DNA of 64,000 nt from Salinimonas iocasae (GTDB lineage: Bacteria; Pseudomonadota; Gammaproteobacteria; Enterobacterales; Alteromonadaceae): NCBI RefSeq assembly GCF_006228385.1, contig NZ_CP039852.1, positions 2,248,001 to 2,312,000 on the forward strand. The letters are read 5' to 3'. The first letter of the stretch is position 1, and each line of letters starts with the position of its first letter. The notes under the pieces were generated by a model. The model made no database searches, was not told where the DNA came from, and worked only from the letters and a program-made list of their open reading frames with translations. Shown here in pieces: positions 46,063 to 55,209 of this stretch. The translations under genes and the position numbers were made by a program.

Positions 46063-47316
46063 ATGGCAGATCATAATGCGCGCTATATTAGTAATTTAAC
46101 CCGGGATACATACGCCCTCATACTAGCCGGCGGCAAAGGTTCCCGTCTTCATGAGCTGACCAACTGGCGAGCAAAACCTGCACTGTATTTTGGTGGAAAG
46201 TTTCGAATCATCGACTTTCCGCTTTCGAACTGCATTAATTCAGGCATTCGCCGTGTGGGCGTAGTAACGCAATATAAATCACACTCGCTCATCCGTCACC
46301 TTGTCAGAGGCTGGGGCCACTTCAAAAAAGAGCTTGGTGAATCCGTTGAAGTATTACCAGCGTCGCAGCGTTTTTCTGATAACTGGTATGCAGGCACCGC
46401 TGATGCGGTTTTTCAGAATATCGATATCATTCGTGACGAGCTGCCAAAGTACGTGATGATTTTATCCGGTGATCATATTTATCGGATGGACTACGGCAAC
46501 ATGCTCGCCCACCATGTAGAGACAGGGGCCAAGATGACGGTCTCTTGCATGTCGGTACCCACCGAAGAAGCTGCCGGAGCATTTGGCGTGATGTCGGTTG
46601 AAGAGGATTACAGAATCACAGGTTTTGAGGAAAAGCCGGCTCAGCCTGCCCCACAGCCTAACCGTGAGGGATACTGCCTGGCCTCCATGGGTAACTATGT
46701 GTTCGATACAGAGTTTTTGTTTGAGCAATTACGCCGCGATGCTGAAACAAAGGATTCGCAAAGAGATTTTGGCAAAGATATTATTCCTTCAATTATTGCC
46801 GATCATAATGTATACGCTTACCCGTTTGAGAACAGTACTGACGAAACAGCTTACTGGCGGGATGTAGGTACCATTGACTCTTTCTGGGAAGCTAACATGG
46901 AGATGGTAGCTCCCGTTCCGCAGCTTAATCTGTATGATCAGTCCTGGCCAATCTGGACCTATCAGGAGCAGCTTCCACCGGCGAAATTTGTCTGGGATGA
47001 AGATGGCCGCCGCGGAGAAGCCACTAACTCGGTGGTTTCCGGGGGCTGTATTATCTCAGGGTCCACGCTTCGCCAGAGTCTGGTGTTTTCCAACGTCCAT
47101 GTACATTCCTACGGTCAGATAGAAGAAGCCGTTATACTGCCAGACGTAGAAATTATGCGTCACTGTCGTTTACGCAAAGTTGTTGTCGATCGCGGCTGTG
47201 TTATTCCCGAAGGTATGGAGATTGGCATCAATCACGATTTCGACCGTGAGCGCGGTTTCAGAGTCTCCGAAAAGGGTGTTGTTCTGGTCACTAAAGAGAT
47301 GCTCGAAGCGCTTTAA
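46063..47316 (+). CDS. glgC: Glucose-1-phosphate adenylyltransferase (ADP-glucose pyrophosphorylase)
   Basis: 417 residues. It makes ADP-glucose from glucose-1-phosphate and ATP, the committed step of bacterial glycogen synthesis. The nucleotide loop [13 protein letters not shown] is at about 21-33, then [18 protein letters not shown], the catalytic-aspartate segment [10 protein letters not shown] and the sugar-phosphate segment FEEKP. A left-handed beta-helix fills the C-terminus. The strong site AGGAGG precedes the ATG. No glgA, glgB or glgP adjoins it, so the pathway partners must be elsewhere. The stop codon lies in a run of AAGCGCTT repeats. Confidence 0.95.
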   Translation: MADHNARYISNLTRDTYALILAGGKGSRLHELTNWRAKPALYFGGKFRIIDFPLSNCINSGIRRVGVVTQYKSHSLIRHLVRGWGHFKKELGESVEVLPASQRFSDNWYAGTADAVFQNIDIIRDELPKYVMILSGDHIYRMDYGNMLAHHVETGAKMTVSCMSVPTEEAAGAFGVMSVEEDYRITGFEEKPAQPAPQPNREGYCLASMGNYVFDTEFLFEQLRRDAETKDSQRDFGKDIIPSIIADHNVYAYPFENSTDETAYWRDVGTIDSFWEANMEMVAPVPQLNLYDQSWPIWTYQEQLPPAKFVWDEDGRRGEATNSVVSGGCIISGSTLRQSLVFSNVHVHSYGQIEEAVILPDVEIMRHCRLRKVVVDRGCVIPEGMEIGINHDFDRERGFRVSEKGVVLVTKEMLEAL

Positions 47317-47331
47317 GCGCTTTAAGCGCTT
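47306..47331. repeat. Three tandem AAGCGCTT palindromes over convergent stop codons
   Basis: The self-complementary octamer AAGCGCTT occurs at 47306-47313, 47315-47322 and 47324-47331, separated by single T bases. The glgC stop (47314-47316) and the stop of the convergent hydrolase (47322-47324) both fall inside. The run could arise by slippage and can form hairpins in both transcripts. Confidence 0.8.
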
Positions 47332-48170
47332 CGCGACTCTGATTGCTTTTCCCAGCTTGCTATAATTTCAGCGATTTTATCGGCCAGCGCCTTGGGGTGC
47401 TCAAGCGGTAACATATGTCCGCCGGGCATTTCCTCATGCACAATATCATTTTGGCTGATAAATCGCTGCCAGTGTTCCTCTTTACAAACTTCAGATTGCT
47501 GACCAGTAATAAGAACCCCCGGACAGTTCAGCTCGCCTTTAAAACTATCCATATTATGCGGAATATTACGAAATATATCGGCTTCAACCTGCGCATCGAA
47601 TGTCAGAGTTTGCTGGTTTCCATCCACCGCAGTTGCAGACTCGACATAATCCGCCACACACTCTGGCTGCATGTTTTTAAACAATGCTTTGCCTTTAAAA
47701 TAGGCAACCAGGTCCTCATCGACTGACCACTGAGTATTTCGGTTTTGAGCCAGGCGGGCTGGTGTAATTTTATCGATATACGATGTTAGTTTGGCAGCTT
47801 TAACAATGTGTCGTTTAGGCCCGGTCACCAGTGGCGGGTCGATGAGAACGACCCCTTTGAAGGAAGCCGGGTACCGGCAGGCAGCGATAAATGAAATAAC
47901 AGCCCCAAACGAATGACCTACCGCGTATACCGGAGCCCCCGCCGAATTGCTGTAAACATAGCGGTGTAATTCTTCTGCCTGATTTGACCAGTTTGAATTA
48001 ACCGGCAACTCACTGTCATGCCCGAACTGCGGCTTGGCGAGGATCTGCCAGTGCGCAGGTAGATAGCTGAACAGCTTTTTATAACTTCCGGCAGGAAAAC
48101 CGTTTGCATGTGCAAAGTGCAGTTGGACTGATGAAGACAAGGAAACCTCCGGTGCGCTGAAAAAGGCCAT
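47322..48170 (-). CDS. Alpha/beta hydrolase
   Basis: 282 residues, alpha/beta hydrolase fold. The nucleophile elbow is GHSFG, with an oxyanion segment HANGFPAG near the N-terminus and a likely catalytic histidine in PGGHMLPLEHP at the C-terminus. The HFAHANGFPAGSY beginning resembles small esterases or lipases of Alteromonadales and Pseudomonas with unknown substrate. The ATG at 48170 gives the normal fold start, but its ribosome site is poor. A GTG at 48203 is an alternative. It is divergent from the thioesterase gene. Confidence 0.85.
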   Translation of the reverse strand: MAFFSAPEVSLSSSVQLHFAHANGFPAGSYKKLFSYLPAHWQILAKPQFGHDSELPVNSNWSNQAEELHRYVYSNSAGAPVYAVGHSFGAVISFIAACRYPASFKGVVLIDPPLVTGPKRHIVKAAKLTSYIDKITPARLAQNRNTQWSVDEDLVAYFKGKALFKNMQPECVADYVESATAVDGNQQTLTFDAQVEADIFRNIPHNMDSFKGELNCPGVLITGQQSEVCKEEHWQRFISQNDIVHEEMPGGHMLPLEHPKALADKIAEIIASWEKQSESRSA

Positions 48171-48229
48171 TGGCGAACGGCCAGCCTTAATGTAGGATAT
48201 CACAACCTACTCATCAGACCAGAATAACT

Positions 48230-49045
48230 ATGCATATTGATGAACTTCTGACGCTTCCTCAGCCTGAATGGATAAGTGATGATAAAGCCGTGTTCTATGC
48301 GCTGACAATCAGTGCGGACTGGGGTCAGGGAAGAACCGCTTTTGGTGGGGCCACCGCGGGGGTTTTGTTTACTGCAATTAACTCTCTGGTTGGTGATGAC
48401 CGTGTACTGCGGGCTTTTAATACCAGCTTTGTGGGTCCTATTACCCTGGATGCGCCATTCGATGTGCAGGTGTCAAAACTACGCGAAGGTAAGAATGTTA
48501 GCCACTTCCAGGGCCAGATTCTACAAAATGGCAAAGTATGCGTTGCCAGTCAGGCCTGCTTTGGGGTTGGCCGCACATCGAAAATACGTGTAGAAAACCA
48601 TGAAGTTCATGCCATGGCGCCGCCGCGCAAAGCGCAGTTTATTCCACAGATACCGAAAGTAACGCCAAAATTCCTACGACACTTTGATCTGGCTATTGCC
48701 GAAGGTGGCGTGCCCTTCACGGGTCGTCAGACTCACCATTATCATGGGTTTATGCGCTTTACTAAAGCCCCGCAAACGCTTACTGATGGTCACCTGATTA
48801 CAATGATCGATGCCTGGCCGCCTACGTTACTTCAAATGATGAAATGGCCTGCACCAGCCAGTACGGTGACCTGGAATATTGAATTTATCCACCCTCACCG
48901 CCCGGTTTCCGGCGAAGACTGGTTTGCCTATCAGGCGCATACCAGACAGGCGGCCGATGGATACGGGCATACTGAGGCGACAATCTGGGATAAAGACAAT
49001 GAGGTAGTAGCGATCAGTCGTCAGACCGTTGTCGTTTTCGACTAA
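48230..49045 (+). CDS. Thioesterase family protein (double hotdog, TesB-like)
   Basis: 271 residues with two hotdog domains (about 1-125 and 140-270), the layout of TesB-type acyl-CoA thioesterases (4HBT_3). It should hydrolyse acyl-CoA esters in the cytoplasm. Conserved parts are GRTAFGGATAGVLFTA in the first half and LITMIDAWPPTLL in the second. Chain-length preference is unknown. Its stop codon overlaps the stop codon of the convergent HDOD gene by three bases. Confidence 0.87.
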   Translation: MHIDELLTLPQPEWISDDKAVFYALTISADWGQGRTAFGGATAGVLFTAINSLVGDDRVLRAFNTSFVGPITLDAPFDVQVSKLREGKNVSHFQGQILQNGKVCVASQACFGVGRTSKIRVENHEVHAMAPPRKAQFIPQIPKVTPKFLRHFDLAIAEGGVPFTGRQTHHYHGFMRFTKAPQTLTDGHLITMIDAWPPTLLQMMKWPAPASTVTWNIEFIHPHRPVSGEDWFAYQAHTRQAADGYGHTEATIWDKDNEVVAISRQTVVVFD

Positions 49046-49887
49046 TACAATACAAAAGCGCTGGGGTTGAACAATGCAATGACACTTATGCATTGCAGGT
49101 TCGTAATATCCAGCGCATCTTCCAGATCGTCCCGGTCAAGATTAAGAGATTCATGCATGTGCGCGTGCAGATTGCTGTAGCCGGGATAAACTTCCGGGTA
49201 CACATTATCCAGCGCCAGCGTGTAGCTAAGCTGCAAAATGCGCTGCTCTTCGGGCGCGGAGTCAGATAACTCGTCATGCAAATGATTTACCGGGTCGTAG
49301 ATACATGACGGAATAGCCCATTGCCTGACCAGCTCAGCCGACAATTGTGCATAGGTGAACCCCAGTACTGCCTGCTGTAACTCCGCGGGACTCACCCGGG
49401 CATTAAACCGCTGACAACGCTGCGCTTTGTCAGGAAACATCGACACAACCACCAGCTCACCGATATTGTGCAGGAGTCCTGAGACAAAGAGTCGCTCGGG
49501 CTCTCTGATTTTTTTGGTTTCGGCAAGATATTTCGCCAGCAGTGCGCAGCTAACGCTTTGCTCCCAAAACTTATCCAAATCGATGATACGAGACTCAATC
49601 TCGCTGAAAGCATGACTGATCCCGTAGGCCAGAGCGAGGTCGTATGCAGCCCGTGTTCCAATAACCTGGAGAGCTCTTGAAATGGTGTCAATGCGACTAG
49701 GGAACCGATACAGCGCGCTGTTAGCGACTTTGAGAATCTGTGCTGCCAGCGCCGGGTCGAAGGTGATTATCTCGGCAACATCATCAATACTTGCGGCCTC
49801 GTCGTCCATACACTCCTTAAGACGGGTTACCGCCTCGGGCAGCGCATACACATCTTTGGCGTTAGCGGCAATTTCCTGCAGTTTCAT
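49042..49887 (-). CDS. HDOD domain protein
   Basis: 281 residues, nearly all a HDOD domain (an HD-like fold lacking the metal-binding His-Asp of active phosphohydrolases). Typical segments are FDPALAAQILKVANSALYRFP and GLLHNIGELVV. HDOD proteins are signalling or stress-response adaptors, some interacting with c-di-GMP enzymes, but no partner is encoded next to it. The ATG at 49887 has AGGAG nine bases upstream; a TTG just before it is the alternative. It is convergent with the thioesterase gene. Confidence 0.9.
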   Translation of the reverse strand: MKLQEIAANAKDVYALPEAVTRLKECMDDEAASIDDVAEIITFDPALAAQILKVANSALYRFPSRIDTISRALQVIGTRAAYDLALAYGISHAFSEIESRIIDLDKFWEQSVSCALLAKYLAETKKIREPERLFVSGLLHNIGELVVVSMFPDKAQRCQRFNARVSPAELQQAVLGFTYAQLSAELVRQWAIPSCIYDPVNHLHDELSDSAPEEQRILQLSYTLALDNVYPEVYPGYSNLHAHMHESLNLDRDDLEDALDITNLQCISVIALFNPSAFVLY

Positions 49888-50011
49888 CAAGTATACTCCT
49901 CGGTAACCTCTACAGCTATGAAGACAGCGTTGTCTGCATCGCGATATCCCGGTCTGAGTGTTATACCTTAACTGTATGCGTAAATCAGGTATTCAGCCAC
50001 TAACCTGCTTA

Positions 50012-51052
50012 TCAAATTTTGTAACTGCTTTTTTCCAAACGCTTTATTTCTATCTCGTTGTGTAGCTCACTGGCACTCATTGCAGCGTACCGGCCTGTCT
50101 CGCGCCGCTGCTTTTCTGCATCATGTATCAGGTCGATGATAACTTTATTCGCCGGACAATAATTTCTGGCAATGACTCCCTGGCGCACAACTTCGCCGTT
50201 CAAATCCTCAATCTCTGTCGCTTTGCCTCGCTGTAAATCCCACCACATGGAGGTGCGAACGGTCGGGTCAATATCCAGCATTTTGCGGGCCACACGCCGA
50301 AAAAGAAAATTAGGTAAACACAGTAAGAAAGGGAGCCACTTGCCATCAATACGTGTAACTTTCGCTACAGCAATACGGTTAACGCTGGCGACCTCCAGCC
50401 ATTCGCGCATAAGCTCTGCAATAATTTTGCGATAGCCCCTGTCCTCCAACATCGTTTTCACCGGCAGGTCAGACAATGCATTCACAGCGTTACTAAGATT
50501 TAGCTGAAGCTTCGCCGCCTGAACAGCACTGATATCTGAAGTAAAGCGTAACGAAAGCAACGGATGCTGCATTGCGCCAGAAAAGCCGGGTAAGACGCGC
50601 TTTATTTCTCTTGGCAACGTTAAGGGTCCCTCGGAGCCTCGGTGTAAGGTACCATCGTCCAGTCTTACTACGTTAAAAGGCACTACCGCGCTGAACACTT
50701 TACGCCCGGGCAGTGCAGCCCGAATCTGATGTGCCGCGCGAAGACCGTTCTGACAACAGACAATACTGGTTTTAGGACCGGTCACCGACTTAAGCGCCTG
50801 AGCAGCGCGGGTAAGGTCTGTACATTTTACGGTAAGCCAGATAACCTCCGGCGCATCATCATTATGCTGATTAAAGGCAGTAACGGCAGGAGCTGTAGCG
50901 TGGTTACCCAAAAAGTCTGACAGCTTTACGCCTGCCGCCAGTGCGCTTAGCTGCGTGTCCCGCCCTATCGCGGTTGTTCTGTAGCCGTTTATCGCCAATA
51001 CGCCGGCCAGATAGCTGCCCACCAGCCCGGCGCCGAACACCAAGTGCGTCAT
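50012..51052 (-). CDS. Ketopantoate reductase family protein (ApbA/PanE-like)
   Basis: 346 residues. The N-terminal Rossmann domain has GAGLVGSYLAG at about residues 7-17, and the C-terminal helical ketopantoate-reductase domain contains the family segment KLQLNLSNAVNALSD. Family members reduce 2-dehydropantoate with NADPH in pantothenate synthesis, but many paralogues act on other keto acids. The long C-terminal tail and diverged motifs make a paralogue likely. The ATG at 51052 is used. A TTG two codons upstream lies closer to AGGGA and may be the real start. Confidence 0.82.
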   Translation of the reverse strand: MTHLVFGAGLVGSYLAGVLAINGYRTTAIGRDTQLSALAAGVKLSDFLGNHATAPAVTAFNQHNDDAPEVIWLTVKCTDLTRAAQALKSVTGPKTSIVCCQNGLRAAHQIRAALPGRKVFSAVVPFNVVRLDDGTLHRGSEGPLTLPREIKRVLPGFSGAMQHPLLSLRFTSDISAVQAAKLQLNLSNAVNALSDLPVKTMLEDRGYRKIIAELMREWLEVASVNRIAVAKVTRIDGKWLPFLLCLPNFLFRRVARKMLDIDPTVRTSMWWDLQRGKATEIEDLNGEVVRQGVIARNYCPANKVIIDLIHDAEKQRRETGRYAAMSASELHNEIEIKRLEKSSYKI

Positions 51053-51153
51053 TGTCAAATTGTCCCTGTCTTTATCTCATATCAGCATGCCCTTTATTGT
51101 CCTGTTTTGCTATATTTGCACTCCTTTGTTTTATCAAGAGTTAAACTGGTTTG

Positions 51154-52386
51154 ATGAGTTATCACCTTGTCGTTATCGGCTACGTATGGCCTGAGCCAAA
51201 TTCTTCCGCTGCCGGCGAAAACATGATGGGGCTGCTCACTGCATTTACGCAAAACGGATGGCGCGTCACATTTTTAAGCGCAGCCGCCGAGTCTGCGCAT
51301 ATGGTCGATCTGCCTGCACTGGGCATTCAGGTAAAACACATTAACGTTAATTGCAGCGAGTTTGATTCTCTGATTCGCGTGCTGGCACCTAACGCGGTAG
51401 TGTTCGACCGCTTTATGATTGAAGAACAATTTTCCTGGCGAGTCAGGCAACAATGTCCTGAGGCTGTTCGAATCATCAACACAGAAGATCTTCATAGTCT
51501 GCGACATGTGAGACAACAATGTACTAAAGAAACAGGGAAATCAGAGCACGGACCGGTCCCCTTTGACAACGAAATGGTACAGCGTGAAGTGGCAGCAATA
51601 CTTCGCAGCGACCTTTCACTGCTGATATCTGAACCAGAAATTGAATTACTCACCACTCATTTTTCAGTTGATGCTGCTCAGTTGTGGCACCAGCCACTTA
51701 TGATTGCTGAAGATGTCACGCCACAGGAGTCTGATGTAACACGCGCTGGCTTTACCTTTATCGGTAACTATCGGCATGCGCCAAACTGGGATGCACTGCT
51801 TCACCTTAAGCAAACATTGTGGCCGCAAATTCGCGCCGCCATACCCCAGGCGACTCTGCATGTTTATGGTGCTTATCCGGGAAAAAAGGTAACTAACCTG
51901 CATAATCCCAGACAGGGATTTTTGATTGAAGGCTGGGCACCCAATGCCCGGCAAGCGTTAAAAAAACATAAGGTTATGCTCGCCCCGCTACGCTTTGGTG
52001 CCGGTGTGAAAGGCAAACTTATCACCGCGATGCAATGTGAGTTACCCAGCATTACCACCCGCATTGGCGCTGAGGGGATTGCCAGCGCTGAAGACTGGCC
52101 AGGCGCAGTAGCGACCACTGACGAGGACTTCGTGCAGCACAGCGTTCGTATTTATCGCAATACTGAAAGCCAGGCAGAAGCCATTGAAAAAGGTCATCGT
52201 GTGCTGAGTGCTAAATACGACACCCGGACACATCAGGACGCGCTGGCAGAGAAAGTATTAACGTTAGTCAACAATACAGAGCAACATCGCGCCCCCCTGT
52301 TTTATCAGCACTTGTTGTGGCATCAGAGCCTGCGTGCAACACAGTACATGTCGCAATGGATAGAGGCGAAACAAAACCGTAACTGA
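51154..52386 (+). CDS. Glycosyltransferase (GT-B fold, GT4-like)
   Basis: 410 residues, two Rossmann-like domains of the GT-B fold. The C-terminal domain holds the sugar-nucleotide region: TFIGNYRHAPNWDAL, LHVYGAYPG, FLIEGWAPN and the APLRFGAGVKGK segment with the donor-binding glycines. It should transfer a sugar from an activated donor; no polysaccharide cluster is near, so acceptor is unknown. The N-terminal segment GYVWPEPNSSAAGENM resembles cytoplasmic GT4 enzymes. The ATG at 51154 directly follows a TTG that could also start translation. Confidence 0.85.
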   Translation: MSYHLVVIGYVWPEPNSSAAGENMMGLLTAFTQNGWRVTFLSAAAESAHMVDLPALGIQVKHINVNCSEFDSLIRVLAPNAVVFDRFMIEEQFSWRVRQQCPEAVRIINTEDLHSLRHVRQQCTKETGKSEHGPVPFDNEMVQREVAAILRSDLSLLISEPEIELLTTHFSVDAAQLWHQPLMIAEDVTPQESDVTRAGFTFIGNYRHAPNWDALLHLKQTLWPQIRAAIPQATLHVYGAYPGKKVTNLHNPRQGFLIEGWAPNARQALKKHKVMLAPLRFGAGVKGKLITAMQCELPSITTRIGAEGIASAEDWPGAVATTDEDFVQHSVRIYRNTESQAEAIEKGHRVLSAKYDTRTHQDALAEKVLTLVNNTEQHRAPLFYQHLLWHQSLRATQYMSQWIEAKQNRN

Positions 52387-52442
52387 GCCGAACCGCGTTT
52401 TTTTTGCTATACCTTGTATAGCGCTTAAAAAAGGTAACCGTG

Positions 52443-52880
52443 ATGAACACGCTCAGGGCCATTCTTCTACTGGCTGTACTCTGCATCTCTTTTCCGGCAA
52501 AGGTTGCATCGCAGGGACATACTGAAGCGGTATTGTTATGTCACGGTTTAGGCGAAACGGTAGGCATGATTTACGATCAGCGTGAAAACGGCGTTTCTGA
52601 TGAGAATAACAGGGGCCTGGCTATTCTTGAGCAGCTTGAACAGGAGTTGTAACAGGATCTGCTACCGGTCGTTGATAAATTCCTTGAAAATACCACGCCA
52701 TTACCCGCGGCCTGGCGGGCCACCCTTTTCACTCACGCCTGTCTGTATAACTACACTGAAGATACAGAACAAGTCGTGTTAATGAGCCAGCTGATAAATC
52801 AACAATGTAACCTTAAACGCACTGAAGCATCATGTATTGATAAGGTGTTTGCCAGCCTTCCCAGCCATCAAGTTATCTGA
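52443..52880 (+). pseudogene. Secreted small protein gene interrupted by an in-frame TAA
   Basis: The frame begins with a good leader (signal peptide about 1-23, ending KVASQ) and AAGG upstream. It stops at TAA 52650-52652 after 69 residues. Without a break in frame it then runs on for 75 more codons (QDLLPVVDKFLENTTP and onward) to TGA at 52878-52880. The downstream part looks coding: no other stop, normal composition and three more cysteines. One base change (TAA to CAA, GAA or AAA) would restore a protein of about 145 residues. It is either a recent nonsense mutation, a sequencing error or a read-through site. I do not recognise the family. Confidence 0.7.
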
Positions 52881-52885
52881 CCAGG

Positions 52886-53314
52886 CTACTGCAGAGTGAA
52901 TGCCAGCGTTTTAAGTCTGGAAATAACCTGCGTGATGCCATCGGCACGTGACTGACTTAAATGTCGTGATAAACCGATTTGGTCAAGGTAAAGCGCAAAG
53001 TCGAACGTAAGCACTTGTTCATACGTCAGTGCATTAGCTTTTTCAAGCAGAACAGCCAACACCCCTCTGATGATCTTGGCATCTGACCATCCCTGAAAGC
53101 AGGCTGTTTTGTGGCTCGCTTCAGATGCCCATAAATAGACCAGACTCTGACACCCTGCAACCTCATTGTGCGCAATGGCATTAGTGCTATCGGGGGCTGA
53201 TAACGTTTTCCCGGCAAGCATTATCTGTCGGGTAACGTTATCCCAGCCTTTCGCACCAGAGACTGACCGGGCCAAAGGAAGTAACTTATTATCCACGTTT
53301 GTTGTCACTCTCAA
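52886..53314 (-). CDS. SufE/CsdE-family sulfur-transfer protein
   Basis: About 142 residues. SufE proteins accept persulfide sulfur from a cysteine desulfurase (SufS or CsdA) for iron-sulfur cluster assembly. The acceptor cysteine is in VAGCQSLVYLW, and the segments GWSDAKIIRGVLAVL and IGLSRHLSQSRADG are characteristic. No desulfurase gene adjoins it, so the SufE versus CsdE assignment is open. The start is uncertain: TTG 53314, GTG 53308 and GTG 53296 are all possible, none with a strong ribosome site. It overlaps the DUF2750 gene, so translation is probably coupled. Confidence 0.88.
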   Translation of the reverse strand: MRVTTNVDNKLLPLARSVSGAKGWDNVTRQIMLAGKTLSAPDSTNAIAHNEVAGCQSLVYLWASEASHKTACFQGWSDAKIIRGVLAVLLEKANALTYEQVLTFDFALYLDQIGLSRHLSQSRADGITQVISRLKTLAFTLQ

Positions 53315-53717
53315 ATAAGCTGTCGCTCAGCTCATCAGCACTCAACACGACCCCGGCATCCTCATCCGTCGGGAAAAGCAGCAAACCAATATTGTTTTTT
53401 TGCAGGCCCGGTAACCACGTTTCACAAAAGTCATCCAGAGAAACATTGGCAGGTTCACTGTCCTGACTATTGGCAGGCGCCCAAAGGTGAACCAGATCTT
53501 TGTGCGGCCATAATGGCAGAATTGCACTGAAATCTGCCACTGCTTCTGCCTGGTCAGGGGCAATCATCACATAACCGTCGCGGCCCTGCTTCATCCAAAT
53601 CTGCCCGGCTTTTTCGACATAATGTAAAAACAGTTCCTGTCGCTGACTGGCATCAAGTGAGGCTGCCTGCTTTACTATAGCAGATGACAAGGTAGTGGTA
53701 ATGGTTTCAGGAAACAC
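53289..53717 (-). CDS. DUF2750-like protein
   Basis: 142 residues, soluble, no membrane segment. The central segment LPLWPHKDLVHLWAP and overall layout fit DUF2750, a small uncharacterised family; the match is from memory. The start is GTG at 53717 with GGAG seven bases upstream. The 3' end overlaps the SufE-like gene by 26 bases, suggesting a two-gene operon, but no functional link is known. Confidence 0.75.
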   Translation of the reverse strand: MFPETITTTLSSAIVKQAASLDASQRQELFLHYVEKAGQIWMKQGRDGYVMIAPDQAEAVADFSAILPLWPHKDLVHLWAPANSQDSEPANVSLDDFCETWLPGLQKNNIGLLLFPTDEDAGVVLSADELSDSLFESDNKRG

Positions 53718-53892
53718 CTGGCGACTCCGATTGTGACTGATGCGGCATTATAAAGAGGAAACCGCCGAACCGCCAACTATCATCGCTCAGTCACATGATC
53801 GTATGAAAGTCTTTGGCTAGCAAAGAAATTTAATTTAACCAGCGTACGGCACGTGGTAATCTTAACGCCGATTTTGCAGTGTATTAGTGAAG

Positions 53893-54750
53893 ATGGATTC
53901 AGAGTTTTACTTAACGTCTAATAACAATCATAAAACGTTGCCTCTGACGGAGGAGCAGTTTAAAGAACTTAAGCGAGCGCGCAAGCGTCTTTCGCTGGTT
54001 CATGCTGTGTCACACAAATACCGTCTGGTTCTGTCTAATTATCGGATTATTGATCAGCATATGGCGCAGCTTGGCGAATTATATGCCTCGCAATACAGCG
54101 TTGAAGATATCGAAAAGCTTAAACCTCAGCTTAATGCCAGTATCAATAATTACGTATTAAGCGCAAGAATTTTCACCAGCCAGTTGAAGCGACATATACA
54201 AAGCTGTCTGCCAACTGAACGTGAGCGTGTTACTGAGCTCAGTGAACTCATGGACCGGCTTTATCAGCGCTCTTTTGCGTATCGTTTTGTCGATGCTATG
54301 TATGACTATGTCACCTACTACGGACTGAGTTTCCACGCTTTTCATTGTCAGTCGGGTATTATTCTAGATGAAGACGGACAACCGCAGCGCCGTTTTGATT
54401 TCAAAGCCTATATTGAACGCGAGTATATCGGCGGCCCGGCGGATTTCAGAGCCTCTGTGCTTGAAGAAACGCCCGAACGCATTGATGTATTGCAGCTATT
54501 GGCTGAATTCAATACCTGTTTGGGTGAATTGCATGCCAGTGCCATGAAAATGGTGCAGACCGTAATGAATGATGCTGAAAGTATGGTGCGGGAATTTGTT
54601 AACGTCTTTATCGGGCAGTTCGGCGCCCAGCATGCAAACATTTTTGTGGTACATAAAACGCGCGCGTTTGGCGATAAGGTTTATGAACGCTTCCCGCTTT
54701 CTATGTATCTGGATAATCGTCTTTTGACAGGAACCGGCGACGATGACTGA
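53893..54750 (+). CDS. Unknown soluble alpha-helical protein, first of a two-gene unit
   Basis: 285 residues; I do not recognise a family. It is mostly predicted helix with no signal peptide or membrane segment. The N-terminal 110 residues are rich in Lys/Arg/Leu (TEEQFKELKRARKRLSLVHA) and could be a helical bundle. The C-terminal part is acidic-aromatic, with segments such as FVDAMYDYVTYYG. The ATG at 53893 is used; a GTG two codons earlier is possible, and neither has a good ribosome site. It overlaps the next gene by eight bases and runs convergently toward the phytochrome/c-di-GMP genes. Confidence 0.75.
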   Translation: MDSEFYLTSNNNHKTLPLTEEQFKELKRARKRLSLVHAVSHKYRLVLSNYRIIDQHMAQLGELYASQYSVEDIEKLKPQLNASINNYVLSARIFTSQLKRHIQSCLPTERERVTELSELMDRLYQRSFAYRFVDAMYDYVTYYGLSFHAFHCQSGIILDEDGQPQRRFDFKAYIEREYIGGPADFRASVLEETPERIDVLQLLAEFNTCLGELHASAMKMVQTVMNDAESMVREFVNVFIGQFGAQHANIFVVHKTRAFGDKVYERFPLSMYLDNRLLTGTGDDD

Positions 54751-55198
54751 TCATACTAAGCCACTGCAGCTTCCTATCGAATACGAAAGCAACGATATTA
54801 TCAGTATAAACTATCGGCATTTTTCTTTATGGCTGCGAGAAGACTTGCTCAAGCCACTCTCTGGCGTAGTAACTGAGATAGAGTTCGAGTGGAGCGATAA
54901 TACCAAACAGAATAATTTTCATACGCATCTGAATAATATTGCACATTATGCGCTGGAGATTATGGCGCTGATAAATAAAACACTACGCGCTGAAAACTGC
55001 AAAATTATTTATTGTGAGGTGAATAAATTTGCCTGTTCCGTTTCTTTGGTTGCGCCGTTACCTCAGGTTGTTTACCAAGGCCTGCAGAGTATGCCCTGCC
55101 CCGACCGCTTTGCGTTGCCGTTAATGACGAATCACGAAATATCAGCCACGGAATTTGTCGCTGACCGCCGTAAAAAGTGCAATCCTAAAACCGCCTGA
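54743..55198 (+). CDS. Unknown small soluble protein, second of the two-gene unit
   Basis: 151 residues with no recognised domain, signal peptide or membrane segment. The N-terminal half is acidic and aromatic (SINYRHFSLWLREDLL), and the C-terminus is basic (ADRRKKCNPKTA). Its ATG overlaps the end of the preceding gene by eight bases, so the two are almost certainly made together and may interact. Its stop codon lies inside the hairpin at 55189-55209 shared with the convergent GGDEF-EAL gene. Confidence 0.75.
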   Translation: MTDHTKPLQLPIEYESNDIISINYRHFSLWLREDLLKPLSGVVTEIEFEWSDNTKQNNFHTHLNNIAHYALEIMALINKTLRAENCKIIYCEVNKFACSVSLVAPLPQVVYQGLQSMPCPDRFALPLMTNHEISATEFVADRRKKCNPKTA

Positions 55199-55209
55199 AT
55201 CAGGCGGTT
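55189..55209 (-). terminator. Hairpin over the stop codons of convergent genes
   Basis: AACCGCCTG (55189-55197) and CAGGCGGTT (55201-55209) form a nine-base stem with a three-base loop. On the minus strand it is followed by TTTTAGG, a short U-tail, and would end the phytochrome/c-di-GMP transcript exactly at its stop codon. The plus-strand gene's stop is also within the stem. Confidence 0.7.

Noticed and set aside
52440..52652. Complete 69-70-residue secreted protein
   Set aside because: The frame continues cleanly past the TAA with coding character, so a broken longer gene is the better reading.
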